Assembly (NCBI GenBank): GCA_047620505.1
Contig: JBLHKS010000129.1
Location: 1 to 20,382, forward strand
Direction: 5' to 3'
DNA: 20,382 bases
Source of the DNA: JBLHKS01 sp047620505
GTDB lineage: Bacteria; Verrucomicrobiota; Verrucomicrobiia; Verrucomicrobiales; DEV007
This document shows positions 7,681 to 15,329 of this stretch, piece by piece (position 1 is the stretch's first letter; every line of letters begins with the position of its first letter). Under the pieces are notes generated by a model, which ran no database searches, was not told where the DNA came from, and saw only the letters and a program-made list of their open reading frames with translations. A program made the translations under genes and the position numbers.

Positions 7681-7708
7681 ATTTCAATCGGTTCTGTGCC
7701 ATTTGTGG

Positions 7709-9133
7709 ATGCCCAAAATCTACTCTGTGAAAGACGTCGTCCTAAGCCTCATTTCCCACACAAACGTCGGTAAAACCGCTCTCGCGCGAACGCTGCTGCG
7801 CCAGGACGTCGGCGAAGTCGCTGACCGCGCGCACGTCACCGTGGTGTCGGAAGCCTACCCAATGATCGAGGACGGCGAGGCGACGATGCGGCTTTGGGAC
7901 ACGCCAGGATTCGGCGCGGCGTTGGCGAAGCTGGTCGGGCGGCTGCGCAAAAGCAAAAACCCGGTTGGCTGGCTGCTCCACCAGGTCTGGGATCGACTAA
8001 CGGATAAAAGTTTGTGGTGCAGTCAGGAAGCGATCCGCAACATCCGGGAAGACGCCGACATCGTGCTTTATCTCGTCGACGGTTCGCAGGATCCGGACAG
8101 CATCGGCTATGTCGATCTGGAAATGGAAATTCTCGAATGGATTGGCAAACCGGTGCTCGTTCTGCTGAATCAAACCGGCGAACCGAAGCCGAATCGCGAC
8201 GAAGCCGAGGTCACGGAGTGGCGGAATCACCTCAGCCGTTGGACGAGTGTCAGGCACGTGCTTTCGTTGGATGCGTTCGCGCGATGCTGGGTTCAGGAGC
8301 GCGAAATGCTGGATCTGGTTCGCGATGAAATCCCGGAAGAGAAGAAGTCGGCTTGTGAGCAGCTACTACTGGCCTGGCGCGAGCGAAATCTGGAAACGTT
8401 CGCGAACGCGACCGACGTGTTAGGCCGATGGCTGGCGGAATCAGCCGAAGACAGCGAGCCGGTTTCAGAGCCGAGTGTGTTAGAGCGAATCGGCCTGAAT
8501 CGCGGCGAACGGAGCAAGGAACTCGAAAGCGCGCGGCAGAAACTTTGCGAGCGGCTCGCGCAGCGGACGAAATCGGCGATGGACGAATTGATCCAGCTTT
8601 ACGGCTTATCCGGCGAGGCAGCGCGGAAACTCGAGCAGGCGAGGCTGACGAATTTCGAGGAGCGCCAGCCGGTTAACGAGTCTCTTTGGGGCACGGTCGG
8701 CGGCGTGCTTTCGGGTGCGGTGTCAGGGCTAGCAGCGGATCTGCTGGCGGGCGGATTGACGCTCGGCGGCGGGATGATCGCGGGAGCAGCTGCTGGCGGT
8801 GCGGGCGGTTTCGCGCTGGCGAAAGGCTACAATCTGGCGAAGGGCGAGAAAAACACGGTTCGCTGGCGTGAGGATTATTTTTTGGACATCGTCAAGCTTT
8901 GCCTGACCTCGTACCTCGCCGTGTCGCATTTTGGTCGTGGCCGCGGCGAGTGGCAGGAGGGCGAGATCCCAGCATTTTGGCTAGAACTCGTCGCAAGCAG
9001 AGTCGCGGGCGAGCAGGCAGCGCTGCGCGAAATCTGGCAGGGCGGAAACGTCGCGAGTTCCGCCAGAACCGCAGAACGACTCCTGCGCGGGCTGCTGGTC
9101 GATCTCTATCCGGAAACCCGAGCGTTCATCTAA
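7709..9133 (+). CDS. GTPase with C-terminal DUF3482 domain
   Basis: The protein has 474 residues from the ATG at 7709. The frame is open further upstream, but that part only shadows the DUF2868 gene. The N-terminal TRAFAC-type GTPase domain shows the P-loop SHTNVGKTAL (16-25), whose first glycine is replaced by serine, the switch II motif DTPGFG (64-69), and NQTG (154-157) in place of NKxD. To my knowledge this NQTG form is usual for the DUF3482 (PF11981) family. A charged helical region follows, then a long glycine/alanine-rich hydrophobic stretch (about 330-375, GTVGGVLSGAVSGLAADLL and on) that could insert in or lie on the membrane. It is co-oriented with the DUF2868 gene, 28 bp apart, and probably co-transcribed. 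GTP binding is a confident inference from the motifs, but the cellular process is unknown. It converges on rsmB with a 9-bp gap and no visible terminator. Confidence 0.88.
   Translation: MPKIYSVKDVVLSLISHTNVGKTALARTLLRQDVGEVADRAHVTVVSEAYPMIEDGEATMRLWDTPGFGAALAKLVGRLRKSKNPVGWLLHQVWDRLTDKSLWCSQEAIRNIREDADIVLYLVDGSQDPDSIGYVDLEMEILEWIGKPVLVLLNQTGEPKPNRDEAEVTEWRNHLSRWTSVRHVLSLDAFARCWVQEREMLDLVRDEIPEEKKSACEQLLLAWRERNLETFANATDVLGRWLAESAEDSEPVSEPSVLERIGLNRGERSKELESARQKLCERLAQRTKSAMDELIQLYGLSGEAARKLEQARLTNFEERQPVNESLWGTVGGVLSGAVSGLAADLLAGGLTLGGGMIAGAAAGGAGGFALAKGYNLAKGEKNTVRWREDYFLDIVKLCLTSYLAVSHFGRGRGEWQEGEIPAFWLELVASRVAGEQAALREIWQGGNVASSARTAERLLRGLLVDLYPETRAFI
8785..8794. repeat. Iterated palindrome AGCAGCTGCT, copy 5
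   Basis: Exact 10-bp palindrome inside the GTPase gene, read as Ala-Ala-Ala within the glycine-rich stretch. Confidence 0.8.
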
Positions 9134-9142
9134 CTCAAATAA

Positions 9143-10378
9143 TTAGCCGCGATCGATCGCAGCGGCGAAGGCTCCATCGCATCCGTCTTTCCATGGAAAA
9201 ATCGCAGCCGAATCGACCAGCTTAAATTCTTCGCTGAGGCCTTCCGCAAATTCGCCGACGAGCTGGGAATTTTCTTCCTCATCGATGCTACACGTGCTGT
9301 AAACCAGTCTCCCCCCAGGAGCGAGCAGCGGCGTCAGAGCCGAAAGCAGCTGCAATTGGGTTTTACGAAGGCGATCGAATTCCGCCGGTTTGATTCGCCA
9401 ACGGACATCGATTCGGCGGCGCATCACGCCGGTGTTGCTGCACGGCGCGTCGACGAGGATTCGGTCGAATTTTGTTCCCGCGAGCGAATCAGGAAGCGGC
9501 TCGAGCCAGTCGATAACTTGGGGATCGGCGATGCTCACTCCGAGGCGATCCAGATTTCCGCGCATCCGCTCGACGCGTTCCGAATCACGGTCGGCAGCGA
9601 TGATTCGGCCTTCGTTTTTCATTGCGCAGGCGATCGCAAAGGTCTTGCCGCCAGGCGCGGCGCAGGCATCGAGAACGGTCTGACCGGGCTGCGCGTCGAG
9701 CAGCTGGATTGCGTGCGCTGTGGACGGATCTTGAGCGTAGGCCTGGCCTGAGGCGAGCCAGTCTTTCGGAAGATCACCAACGACTTTTTGATAACCGTCG
9801 AATTGGGACGGGTCCAGATTTTCCGATTCACCAGGCGGCGGGTTCAACGGATTCAGTCGGATGTAAACCGGTGCCGGAAGGTTGTTCCAACGACAAAGCG
9901 CCTCCGCGTCGGCCTCTCCGAATTGCCCAACCCAACGTTTCCAAAGCCAGAGCGGCGTCGACCATCGAACTTCAGGCGGGAGCGTTTCGATCTCGGCGAG
10001 GCTGGCCTGCTTGACCGTTTCGTCAGTCGCTCGACGCAGGATCGCGTTGACGATTCTCCGACTCCAAGCCGGTGCGAGGCTGACGGTTTCGTTGACGAGC
10101 GCGTGTGGGGCTGAGCCAAGCAGGAAAGCTTCGGCTAAGCCAAATTGAAGCACGCGCGCCGTCCGCGGGTCGAGTTTCCCATCGGCAAACGTGGCTGCGA
10201 AGTAGTCCAGCAACGTCCGATTCCGCAGAACGGAATACAGCAGCTGCTGAACGAAACCTCGGTCTTTCGGCTCGAGTTTTCCGCGCCGGACACCGCGTTC
10301 GATCAGATCTGCGGCGAAGGAATTTCCCTTCTCCCACTCTCGAAGCAGGCCAAGCGCGACACGGCGGGCCGAGGTCAT
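9143..10378 (-). CDS. rsmB: 16S rRNA (cytosine-967-C5)-methyltransferase RsmB
   Basis: The protein has 411 residues, near the usual 430. The N-terminal 120 residues form a NusB-like RNA-binding domain (ARRVALGLLREWEKG, GFVQQLLYSVLRNR, ALVNETVSLA, VNAILRRA). The methyltransferase part has the SAM site DACAAPGGKT (237-246), the motif IV cysteine in DAPCSNTGVMRRR (Cys313) and the catalytic cysteine motif YSTCSIDEEEN (Cys363), the full set expected of Nop2/Sun/RsmB m5C enzymes. It methylates C967 of 16S rRNA in the assembling small subunit, using SAM. Family relatives that act on other sites (such as RsmF) lack the NusB-like domain, which favours RsmB. It starts 9 bp after the ugd stop, so it is probably translated from the ugd transcript. 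Confidence 0.93.
   Translation of the reverse strand: MTSARRVALGLLREWEKGNSFAADLIERGVRRGKLEPKDRGFVQQLLYSVLRNRTLLDYFAATFADGKLDPRTARVLQFGLAEAFLLGSAPHALVNETVSLAPAWSRRIVNAILRRATDETVKQASLAEIETLPPEVRWSTPLWLWKRWVGQFGEADAEALCRWNNLPAPVYIRLNPLNPPPGESENLDPSQFDGYQKVVGDLPKDWLASGQAYAQDPSTAHAIQLLDAQPGQTVLDACAAPGGKTFAIACAMKNEGRIIAADRDSERVERMRGNLDRLGVSIADPQVIDWLEPLPDSLAGTKFDRILVDAPCSNTGVMRRRIDVRWRIKPAEFDRLRKTQLQLLSALTPLLAPGGRLVYSTCSIDEEENSQLVGEFAEGLSEEFKLVDSAAIFPWKDGCDGAFAAAIDRG
10238..10249. repeat. Iterated palindrome CAGCAGCTGCTG, copy 6
   Basis: Exact 12-bp palindrome inside rsmB, read as Gln-Gln-Leu-Leu in the NusB-like domain. Confidence 0.85.
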
Positions 10379-10387
10379 AAATTAGCC

Positions 10388-11752
10388 TCAGGGCTGACTT
10401 TTCAGCGCAGCCTTTGCCATGGAAATTGCCCCAGCACGGCCGATGCAGTGGTAGTCGATTCCTGCCCCGAGCATCTCGGCAGGTTCGCGAAGGTTGCGGC
10501 CGTCGAAAACGATTGGAGCGGCCAACGCGTCTTTGATCGCAGAAGCTTCAACATTACGGAACTCGTCCCACTCGGTCGCGATCAACAGCGCGTCCGCGCC
10601 TTGAGCCGCTTCCATCGCGGATTCGACGATCACGACTTTGTCGCCCGCTTCGGCGAGGAAATCCTTCTCATCGCGGCGGAAACTGTCGCGCCCTTTTTCG
10701 TCGTAGGCGACAATGCTAGCACCTTCGGCGACGAGCTCTTTGATTAGCTTCACGGCAACAGATTCGCGGATGTCGTCGGTGTTCGACTTGAAAGCGATGC
10801 CCCAAACGGCGATTTTCTTCCCATCGAGCGTGCCGAGCGTGTCCCTCATCTTTTTCAGCGTCTTGGCGCGCATGTCATGGTTGATCTGGACGACCTCTTC
10901 CAACATTTTGAACGGCACACCGACTTCACGGCTTGTCGCGAGAAAGGCCTCGATGTCTTTCGGGAAGCAGCTGCCCCCGTAGCCGAGCCCGGCGTAGAGG
11001 AAAGCGGTTCCGATCCGTGCGTCGAGCCCCATGCCGCGAGCGACTGATTTGACGTCGGCGTTGGCGGCGTCGCAGACCTCGGCGACGGCGTTGATGAACG
11101 AAATTTTGAGCGCGAGGAAAGAGTTAGCGGCGTGCTTGATGAGCTCTGCGCTGTTCAGGTCGGTATCGACGCGCTCGCCCGGGAACGTCTCGTAGATCTT
11201 CCACATCCGTTCGCGAGCGCGATCGGAGTTGGTTCCGACGACGATCCGATCGGGCTTGAAGAAATCGTCGACCGCTGAGCCTTCACGAAGGAATTCCGGG
11301 TTGCTGACGACGTCGAACTCAGCGCCCTCAACGGCGTGTTCGGCGACAATGGCGGTGACTTTTTCGCCGGTCTTAACCGGGACCGTACTTTTGTCGACGA
11401 TGACTTTGTATTGACCGGCTGGAAGCGCCTCGGCGATGTCTTTCGCGGCAGCTTCGATGTAGGTGAGGTTGACGCTGAAGTCCGGATTCGGCGGGGTGCC
11501 GACGGCGATGAAAATGACGTCCGCTGCGGCGACGGCGGCTTTGGTGTCTCCCGTAAACTTCAGGCGACCGGCTTCCCTGTTCTTTTTGACGAGATCCTCA
11601 AGGCCCGGCTCGTAAATCGTGATGATTCCGTCTTGGAGGCGTTGAACGATTTCGGGGTTGATGTCAACGCAGGTGACGTCGTGGCCGGCCTCTGCGAAGC
11701 AGGTTCCACTCGTGAGTCCAACGTATCCGGTTCCAAGGAATGCAATGTTCAT
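10388..11752 (-). CDS. ugd: UDP-glucose 6-dehydrogenase
   Basis: The protein has 454 residues. It oxidises UDP-glucose to UDP-glucuronate with two NAD+ in the cytoplasm, supplying capsule, exopolysaccharide or LPS sugars. Motifs: the N-terminal NAD-binding MNIAFLGTGYVGLTSG, VGTPPNPD (85-91), KSTVPVKTG (121-129), NPEFLREGSA (151-160), SAELIKHAANSFLALKISF with the conserved Lys206, and the catalytic-cysteine motif GYGGSCFPKD (Cys262). The C-terminal UDP-binding domain has KIAVWGIAFKSNTDDIRES. All key residues are present and the length is normal. The start has no Shine-Dalgarno: the 20 bases before ATG are AT-rich (TTAAGTATATTTT). rsmB follows 9 bp later. lptD lies upstream on the same strand, across a 166-bp gap. 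Confidence 0.95.
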   Translation of the reverse strand: MNIAFLGTGYVGLTSGTCFAEAGHDVTCVDINPEIVQRLQDGIITIYEPGLEDLVKKNREAGRLKFTGDTKAAVAAADVIFIAVGTPPNPDFSVNLTYIEAAAKDIAEALPAGQYKVIVDKSTVPVKTGEKVTAIVAEHAVEGAEFDVVSNPEFLREGSAVDDFFKPDRIVVGTNSDRARERMWKIYETFPGERVDTDLNSAELIKHAANSFLALKISFINAVAEVCDAANADVKSVARGMGLDARIGTAFLYAGLGYGGSCFPKDIEAFLATSREVGVPFKMLEEVVQINHDMRAKTLKKMRDTLGTLDGKKIAVWGIAFKSNTDDIRESVAVKLIKELVAEGASIVAYDEKGRDSFRRDEKDFLAEAGDKVVIVESAMEAAQGADALLIATEWDEFRNVEASAIKDALAAPIVFDGRNLREPAEMLGAGIDYHCIGRAGAISMAKAALKSQP

Positions 11753-11918
11753 AAAATATACTTAATCTTGTGGGTTCGGCCTGTCTTAGGCCGACAATTC
11801 GGGTCGCGTGACCGCCCTCGCAACAAAAGGCAGAAAAAATCTACGTTTTGTTGGTTCCACGAACTTTGAGTTCATCTGGAAGCGATTTCGCCAGCAGCTG
11901 CTGCGGTGTTTCGCCCGA
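11753..11918. other. lptD-ugd intergenic gap with inverted repeats
   Basis: This 166-bp gap holds an iterated palindrome (11892-11903). It also holds an imperfect hairpin built from TTCCA/TGGAA and GAAC/GTTC (11855-11881), and an 8-bp inverted repeat CAACAAAA (11821-11828) with TTTTGTTG (11846-11853). On the minus strand a T-run (TTTTTT) follows the first hairpin by about 14 bases. Together these could weakly terminate lptD transcription, but no classical terminator is present. The ugd promoter must lie here if ugd is transcribed on its own; the AT-rich bases just before ugd are the best place to look. Confidence 0.35.
11892..11903. repeat. Iterated palindrome CAGCAGCTGCTG, copy 7 (intergenic)
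   Basis: Exact 12-bp palindrome 16 bp after the lptD stop, outside any gene. Confidence 0.85.
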
Positions 11919-14273
11919 TCAGCGACCTGACCCTGGGTTGTTGTTGCCGACAAAGTCGACTGGCAAACCAAGACGAGGGAAGGCTTTCAGGGTCATGCTG
12001 AACACGACGCCGAGTTCATCGTCGCCAACACCGTTGTCACGAAGCTGGGCACCGAACGCAGCAGTGAAGCTAGTGAGATCGCGGTGGACCGTGTACTGCT
12101 GCAACTGCATCGTTGAATTCTCGAACTCGTAAAAGTGCGCCGTGCCGAATCCCCAGTTGTCGTTGATCCGGGTGTAAGTCGTGAAGCGGACGTTGCTGCT
12201 ATCGAGGAAGAACGGATGGTCCTGCAAGTAGAAGTGTCCGGCCGTGAACTGGAAATTCCGAAGCGGCTGAACCAACGCGTAGGTGTTCATTTCCGTGAAC
12301 TCAAGCTTGTCGCCAAACGGAATCTGGGTGTCGGCGAAAAGAGCGAGCCAAGGCAGCGGAGTCCAACGGACCTCGTTAAAGAGGTTCGAACGATCGCGGT
12401 CAAACTCGGGATCTTCGGCGTAGAACTCAGCGTAGGTGTTGACGTCCAGCCAAGGGTAGGATCCTTCGTTACGCCGCGTGTGGAGGCGGTTGAAAGCGCC
12501 AACACGAACGATGTTCCAGTCGTCGAAGCTGTCCGTGGCCGTGAAGCGGGTCGGATCGAGCGGACGAAGCTTCGTCGAAGGAGTGAGGCGATCGATCCGC
12601 GGGAAATCAGAAGTCAGCGGGTCGTTGTCGATCCAGGAATACCGGACATACGGCTGGAAAATGTGTCGCAGCTCTTCGATGCCGAAGCGCTCGCTGTGGA
12701 CGTTCGAATAGACTTTCGAAAACTTGACCGAGGCGTCGAGGCCAGCGTGGACCATCGTGCGATCGAATTGCGAAATCGTGCTGCCGTTTCCGGTGACGCT
12801 GGCATAATCGGTGTAGCCGATACCGGCGCGCGGCACGAGATTGAGCCAACCACCGTACTGCATTGGATAGACCAACTGGCCGTAGCCGTTCAGGCGATTG
12901 AACGAGCGCTCGTCCAACAGGCGGTCGAGCTGACCGAGGAGATCAGCCTCTTCTGCGGGATCAAAGCGAATAACCGATGGATCGAGCAATCCGGAGTCAA
13001 GCCGATCGAAGCGGTCGCGAGCGATTTGAGCTCTAGTGGTCGAAAAGTCGCGCTCCGGAGCCCCAAGCCTTTCCTCAAGCACCGAGTAGGAGAGTTCGCC
13101 TTCGAAAAACACGTTCGAGTTACCAATCGGCTGCCGAATCAAGTCGAGCGCGATTTCCGGGCTCCTGACATCGGTGCGGAAGAAATCATTCAGCTGGTAA
13201 CGCCCGAGAACACTGAGAGTGCCGCGCGGATGATTTTTGACGAGGTTGATGATGTTGTCCGGGCTCGGATCCTGGCGGACTTCGCCTGGGAAGAAATCGA
13301 GCATGAAAAAGCGGTCGCTGAGCTTGTTGATGTCGATGTCGAGATAGAGCGAGCTTTTTTCAGGCCCGGGCAGATAAACCCGATGTTCGACATCCAAACG
13401 CCAACGCTCGCGATCGACATCCGGCGCAATCCGAGGATTGCCACCCGTATCCAGCGCAAAGCCGTCATCGGCTGCGTAGTAGAATTCGATCCGACCAAAC
13501 TCTTCGGTGTTTTTGTGACGCATCGACTCGAGTTCGATCCCGCCCGCCAGGCCGCGTTCAGCGCGATAATCCACATGTGCGGTCGCCAAAGTGTGTTCGC
13601 CGACCAGAAAACCGTACTGATTCAGGATGTAGGGGCCCCAGGCATCGCTGTAACCGGGAGTGAAGAGATAACCCAGTTCGTCATCCATGGGCTGAGCCAA
13701 AAACGGAAGCCAGGCAATCGGAACACCGCCGATGATCACGGTCGCATTTTTGAAAACGATGTACTCGTCCGGATAAATATTGATCTTGCGGGCCTTGATC
13801 TTGTAGTTCGGCTTTTCCGCGTCGTGCGTCGTGATGATGGTGTTTTCCGTCAGAATCACGTCGGTGTCGTCCGCTTGAAGCGTGACCTCGCCAGTTTCAA
13901 AGTAGAGCGGATCAAGCCCGCTACGAAGGCCACTGGCGACGATGACGCCCGTATTCGTGTTGTAGACCGCCTCTTCGCCGTGAAAGATCTTCCCGCCGCG
14001 GTAAATCGTAACCTGGTCGCGAGCGAAAATATCGCCGGTCGCCATGTGGTATTCTGCTTCGCGAGCCTCGATCAACGTGTCGCCGTAGCGGATTTTGACG
14101 TCTCCCTTGGCCCGAGCGATCTGCAGCTCCTGATCGTAAGTCGTTTCAAGGCTTTCAATCTTGATGGATTCCGCTGCCTCGGCAGCATCCGCCAAAACAT
14201 CAAGCTGCCCGTAAACATTGCTCGAAATGGCGAGCGCTATTCCAAGAATCAGCGTGGCTCGAAAAATTTTCAT
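11919..14273 (-). CDS. lptD: LPS-assembly protein LptD (outer membrane)
   Basis: The protein has 784 residues, the same size as E. coli LptD. It has a signal peptide (TLILGIALAISSNVYG) and an OstA/LptA-like N-terminal domain (about 35-140: YDQELQIARAKGDVKIRYGD, AREAEYHMATGDIFARDQVT, GGKIFHGEEAVYNTNTGVIV). The conserved VPIAWLPFLAQPMDDELGY links this to the barrel, and a long aromatic-rich beta-barrel follows. LptD with LptE inserts LPS into the outer leaflet. The sequence contains no cysteine at all, so it cannot form the disulfides that control E. coli LptD maturation. The last barrel-like strand (LGVVFSMTLKAF) is followed by a 20-residue tail (PRLGLPVDF and NNNPGSGR) instead of ending in an aromatic residue. 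No lptE is visible nearby. No clear SD precedes the start. lpxA lies upstream, separated by a terminator. Confidence 0.93.
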   Translation of the reverse strand: MKIFRATLILGIALAISSNVYGQLDVLADAAEAAESIKIESLETTYDQELQIARAKGDVKIRYGDTLIEAREAEYHMATGDIFARDQVTIYRGGKIFHGEEAVYNTNTGVIVASGLRSGLDPLYFETGEVTLQADDTDVILTENTIITTHDAEKPNYKIKARKINIYPDEYIVFKNATVIIGGVPIAWLPFLAQPMDDELGYLFTPGYSDAWGPYILNQYGFLVGEHTLATAHVDYRAERGLAGGIELESMRHKNTEEFGRIEFYYAADDGFALDTGGNPRIAPDVDRERWRLDVEHRVYLPGPEKSSLYLDIDINKLSDRFFMLDFFPGEVRQDPSPDNIINLVKNHPRGTLSVLGRYQLNDFFRTDVRSPEIALDLIRQPIGNSNVFFEGELSYSVLEERLGAPERDFSTTRAQIARDRFDRLDSGLLDPSVIRFDPAEEADLLGQLDRLLDERSFNRLNGYGQLVYPMQYGGWLNLVPRAGIGYTDYASVTGNGSTISQFDRTMVHAGLDASVKFSKVYSNVHSERFGIEELRHIFQPYVRYSWIDNDPLTSDFPRIDRLTPSTKLRPLDPTRFTATDSFDDWNIVRVGAFNRLHTRRNEGSYPWLDVNTYAEFYAEDPEFDRDRSNLFNEVRWTPLPWLALFADTQIPFGDKLEFTEMNTYALVQPLRNFQFTAGHFYLQDHPFFLDSSNVRFTTYTRINDNWGFGTAHFYEFENSTMQLQQYTVHRDLTSFTAAFGAQLRDNGVGDDELGVVFSMTLKAFPRLGLPVDFVGNNNPGSGR

Positions 14274-14392
14274 CTGTGCGTAGTGGTTTGGTGGGAAACT
14301 TGGCGACTATGGCAATTCAATTAACAAACCTGAATTATTTCCCCATCTCCGTGGCAAGCGCCACCTTTTAACAGCAGAATTTCAAGTTTACC

Positions 14393-14464
14393 AAAAAAAA
14401 AATCGGCAATTTTAGCTCTCAATTCTCTCGGGTTTCGATCCTTTAGCCGATTTTGGTCTGATTT
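14393..14464 (-). terminator. Probable terminator after lpxA (long-loop stem plus T-run)
   Basis: On the minus strand AAAATCGGC (plus-strand 14456-14464) pairs over 9 bp with GCCGATTTT (14399-14407), and the run continues to ten T in all (14393-14402). The T-run right after the stem is typical of intrinsic terminators. The 48-base loop is long, so efficiency is uncertain. It lies 28 bp after the lpxA stop and would end the minus-strand operon that arrives from the right. Confidence 0.5.
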
Positions 14465-14491
14465 CTGCTCTTTTCTGTGAATTTTCAGACT

Positions 14492-15277
14492 TCAATCTCG
14501 TCCGCCGCGCGAAGGACAAATTCCCTTTTTACCTGGTTTTCTCACAAATTCCCAGAATCGCTCCGCCTCCGTCGTCCATGAGCAGCTGCTGGCCGACTCG
14601 ACCGCTTGAGAGAAATTATGCCCGCCCCGATAGAACATTTTGAAGGCCTTTTTAATATCAGCCCTCGCCGCCGCTTTAAAGCCGGCTCGACGCATCCCGA
14701 TCGAATTGAGCCCACGGACATCGTTCGACCCGGCACAGAGCGTGTAGGGCGGGAGATCCGCGCTCAGCGCCGTCAGCCCTTTGATCATGCAAAAATCGCC
14801 GATCCGGACGAATTGATGCGCCGCCGCGCCGCCTCCCATGAAAATTCGGTCGCCAACCTCGATCCAGCCTCCGAGCAGCGCCCCGTTGGCGAAAATATTG
14901 TGATCTCCGACCTGGCAGTCGTGTCCGACGTGGGAATTCGCCATGAAAAAGTTACTCGTTCCGATCCGAGTGACGTTCCCCGCTTTCGAACCGCGGTGGA
15001 TCGTGACCTGCTCGCGAATCACGGTGTTCGTGCCGATCTCGACCGAACTCGGCGTCGCTCGATCGAACCCCGTGTCCTGCGGATCGCCGCCCAGAATCGC
15101 CGCCGGCCCGATCTGGCAGTTTTCGCCGATCGTGATCGAGTTCAGCAGCTGCGCGTGGCCCGCGATCTCGCATCCGGGACCGACCCTCGCTCCAGCTTCG
15201 ATAATCGCGAACGGTCCGACGACAACGTCGGGCGCGATTTCAGCTTTCGGGTCGATGACGGCGGTCGGATGAATCAT
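14492..15277 (-). CDS. lpxA: Acyl-ACP--UDP-N-acetylglucosamine O-acyltransferase LpxA
   Basis: The protein has 261 residues, the usual length. It catalyses the first step of lipid A synthesis, moving a 3-hydroxyacyl chain from ACP to the 3-OH of UDP-GlcNAc. The left-handed beta-helix hexapeptide pattern is clear from IHPTAVIDPKAEIAPDVVVG onward. The catalytic histidine lies in SHVGHDCQVGDH (His119, equivalent to E. coli His125). Downstream GGAAAHQFVRIGDFCMIKG, LPPYTLCAGSNDVRGLNSIG and RRAGFKAAARADIKKAFKMF match the LpxA-specific region, as opposed to LpxD or transferases acting on other sugars. The C-terminal helical domain ends RFWEFVRKPGKKGICPS and holds a Ser-Ser-Cys encoded by an iterated palindrome. 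No SD is visible. radC is 52 bp upstream across a small AT-rich repeat. It is the last gene before the terminator. Confidence 0.95.
   Translation of the reverse strand: MIHPTAVIDPKAEIAPDVVVGPFAIIEAGARVGPGCEIAGHAQLLNSITIGENCQIGPAAILGGDPQDTGFDRATPSSVEIGTNTVIREQVTIHRGSKAGNVTRIGTSNFFMANSHVGHDCQVGDHNIFANGALLGGWIEVGDRIFMGGGAAAHQFVRIGDFCMIKGLTALSADLPPYTLCAGSNDVRGLNSIGMRRAGFKAAARADIKKAFKMFYRGGHNFSQAVESASSCSWTTEAERFWEFVRKPGKKGICPSRGGRD
14581..14590. repeat. Iterated palindrome AGCAGCTGCT, copy 8
   Basis: Exact 10-bp palindrome inside lpxA, read in the third phase as Ser-Ser-Cys about 90 bases from the stop. Confidence 0.8.
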
Positions 15278-15282
15278 GAGCG

Positions 15283-15324
15283 ATTCGAAACCCGAAATTC
15301 GAATTCCGAAATCTGAAATTCGAT
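15283..15324. repeat. Short AT-rich direct/inverted repeats between radC and lpxA
   Basis: The stretch is built from repeated units of the type CGAAATTC / GAATTCCGAAATC / TGAAATTCGA, which partly overlap as inverted repeats around GAATTC. It fills almost all of the 52-bp gap. Similar simple GAAATTCG-type repeats are common between genes of environmental bacteria; a function is not known. It could act as a weak hairpin or mRNA-stability element between radC and lpxA. Confidence 0.45.
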
Positions 15325-15329
15325 TTTTT

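Noticed and set aside
7487..7708. Upstream extension of the GTPase frame.
   Set aside because: It overlaps the end of the DUF2868 gene in another frame, and the GTPase family begins at MPKIYSVKDVV (7709).
9149..9160. Perfect palindrome GCGATCGATCGC near the rsmB stop.
   Set aside because: It is a single copy, codes for the rsmB C-terminus, and is made of GATC-type words that are frequent throughout the window.
10145..10747. A 200-codon plus-strand frame across the ugd/rsmB junction.
   Set aside because: It is antisense to two well-supported genes and has no domain signal.
12135..14324. A 729-codon plus-strand open frame opposite lptD.
   Set aside because: It is wholly antisense to a clear lptD. 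Its translation has no signal peptide, domain or sensible composition, and long antisense frames are common in GC-rich genes with biased codons.
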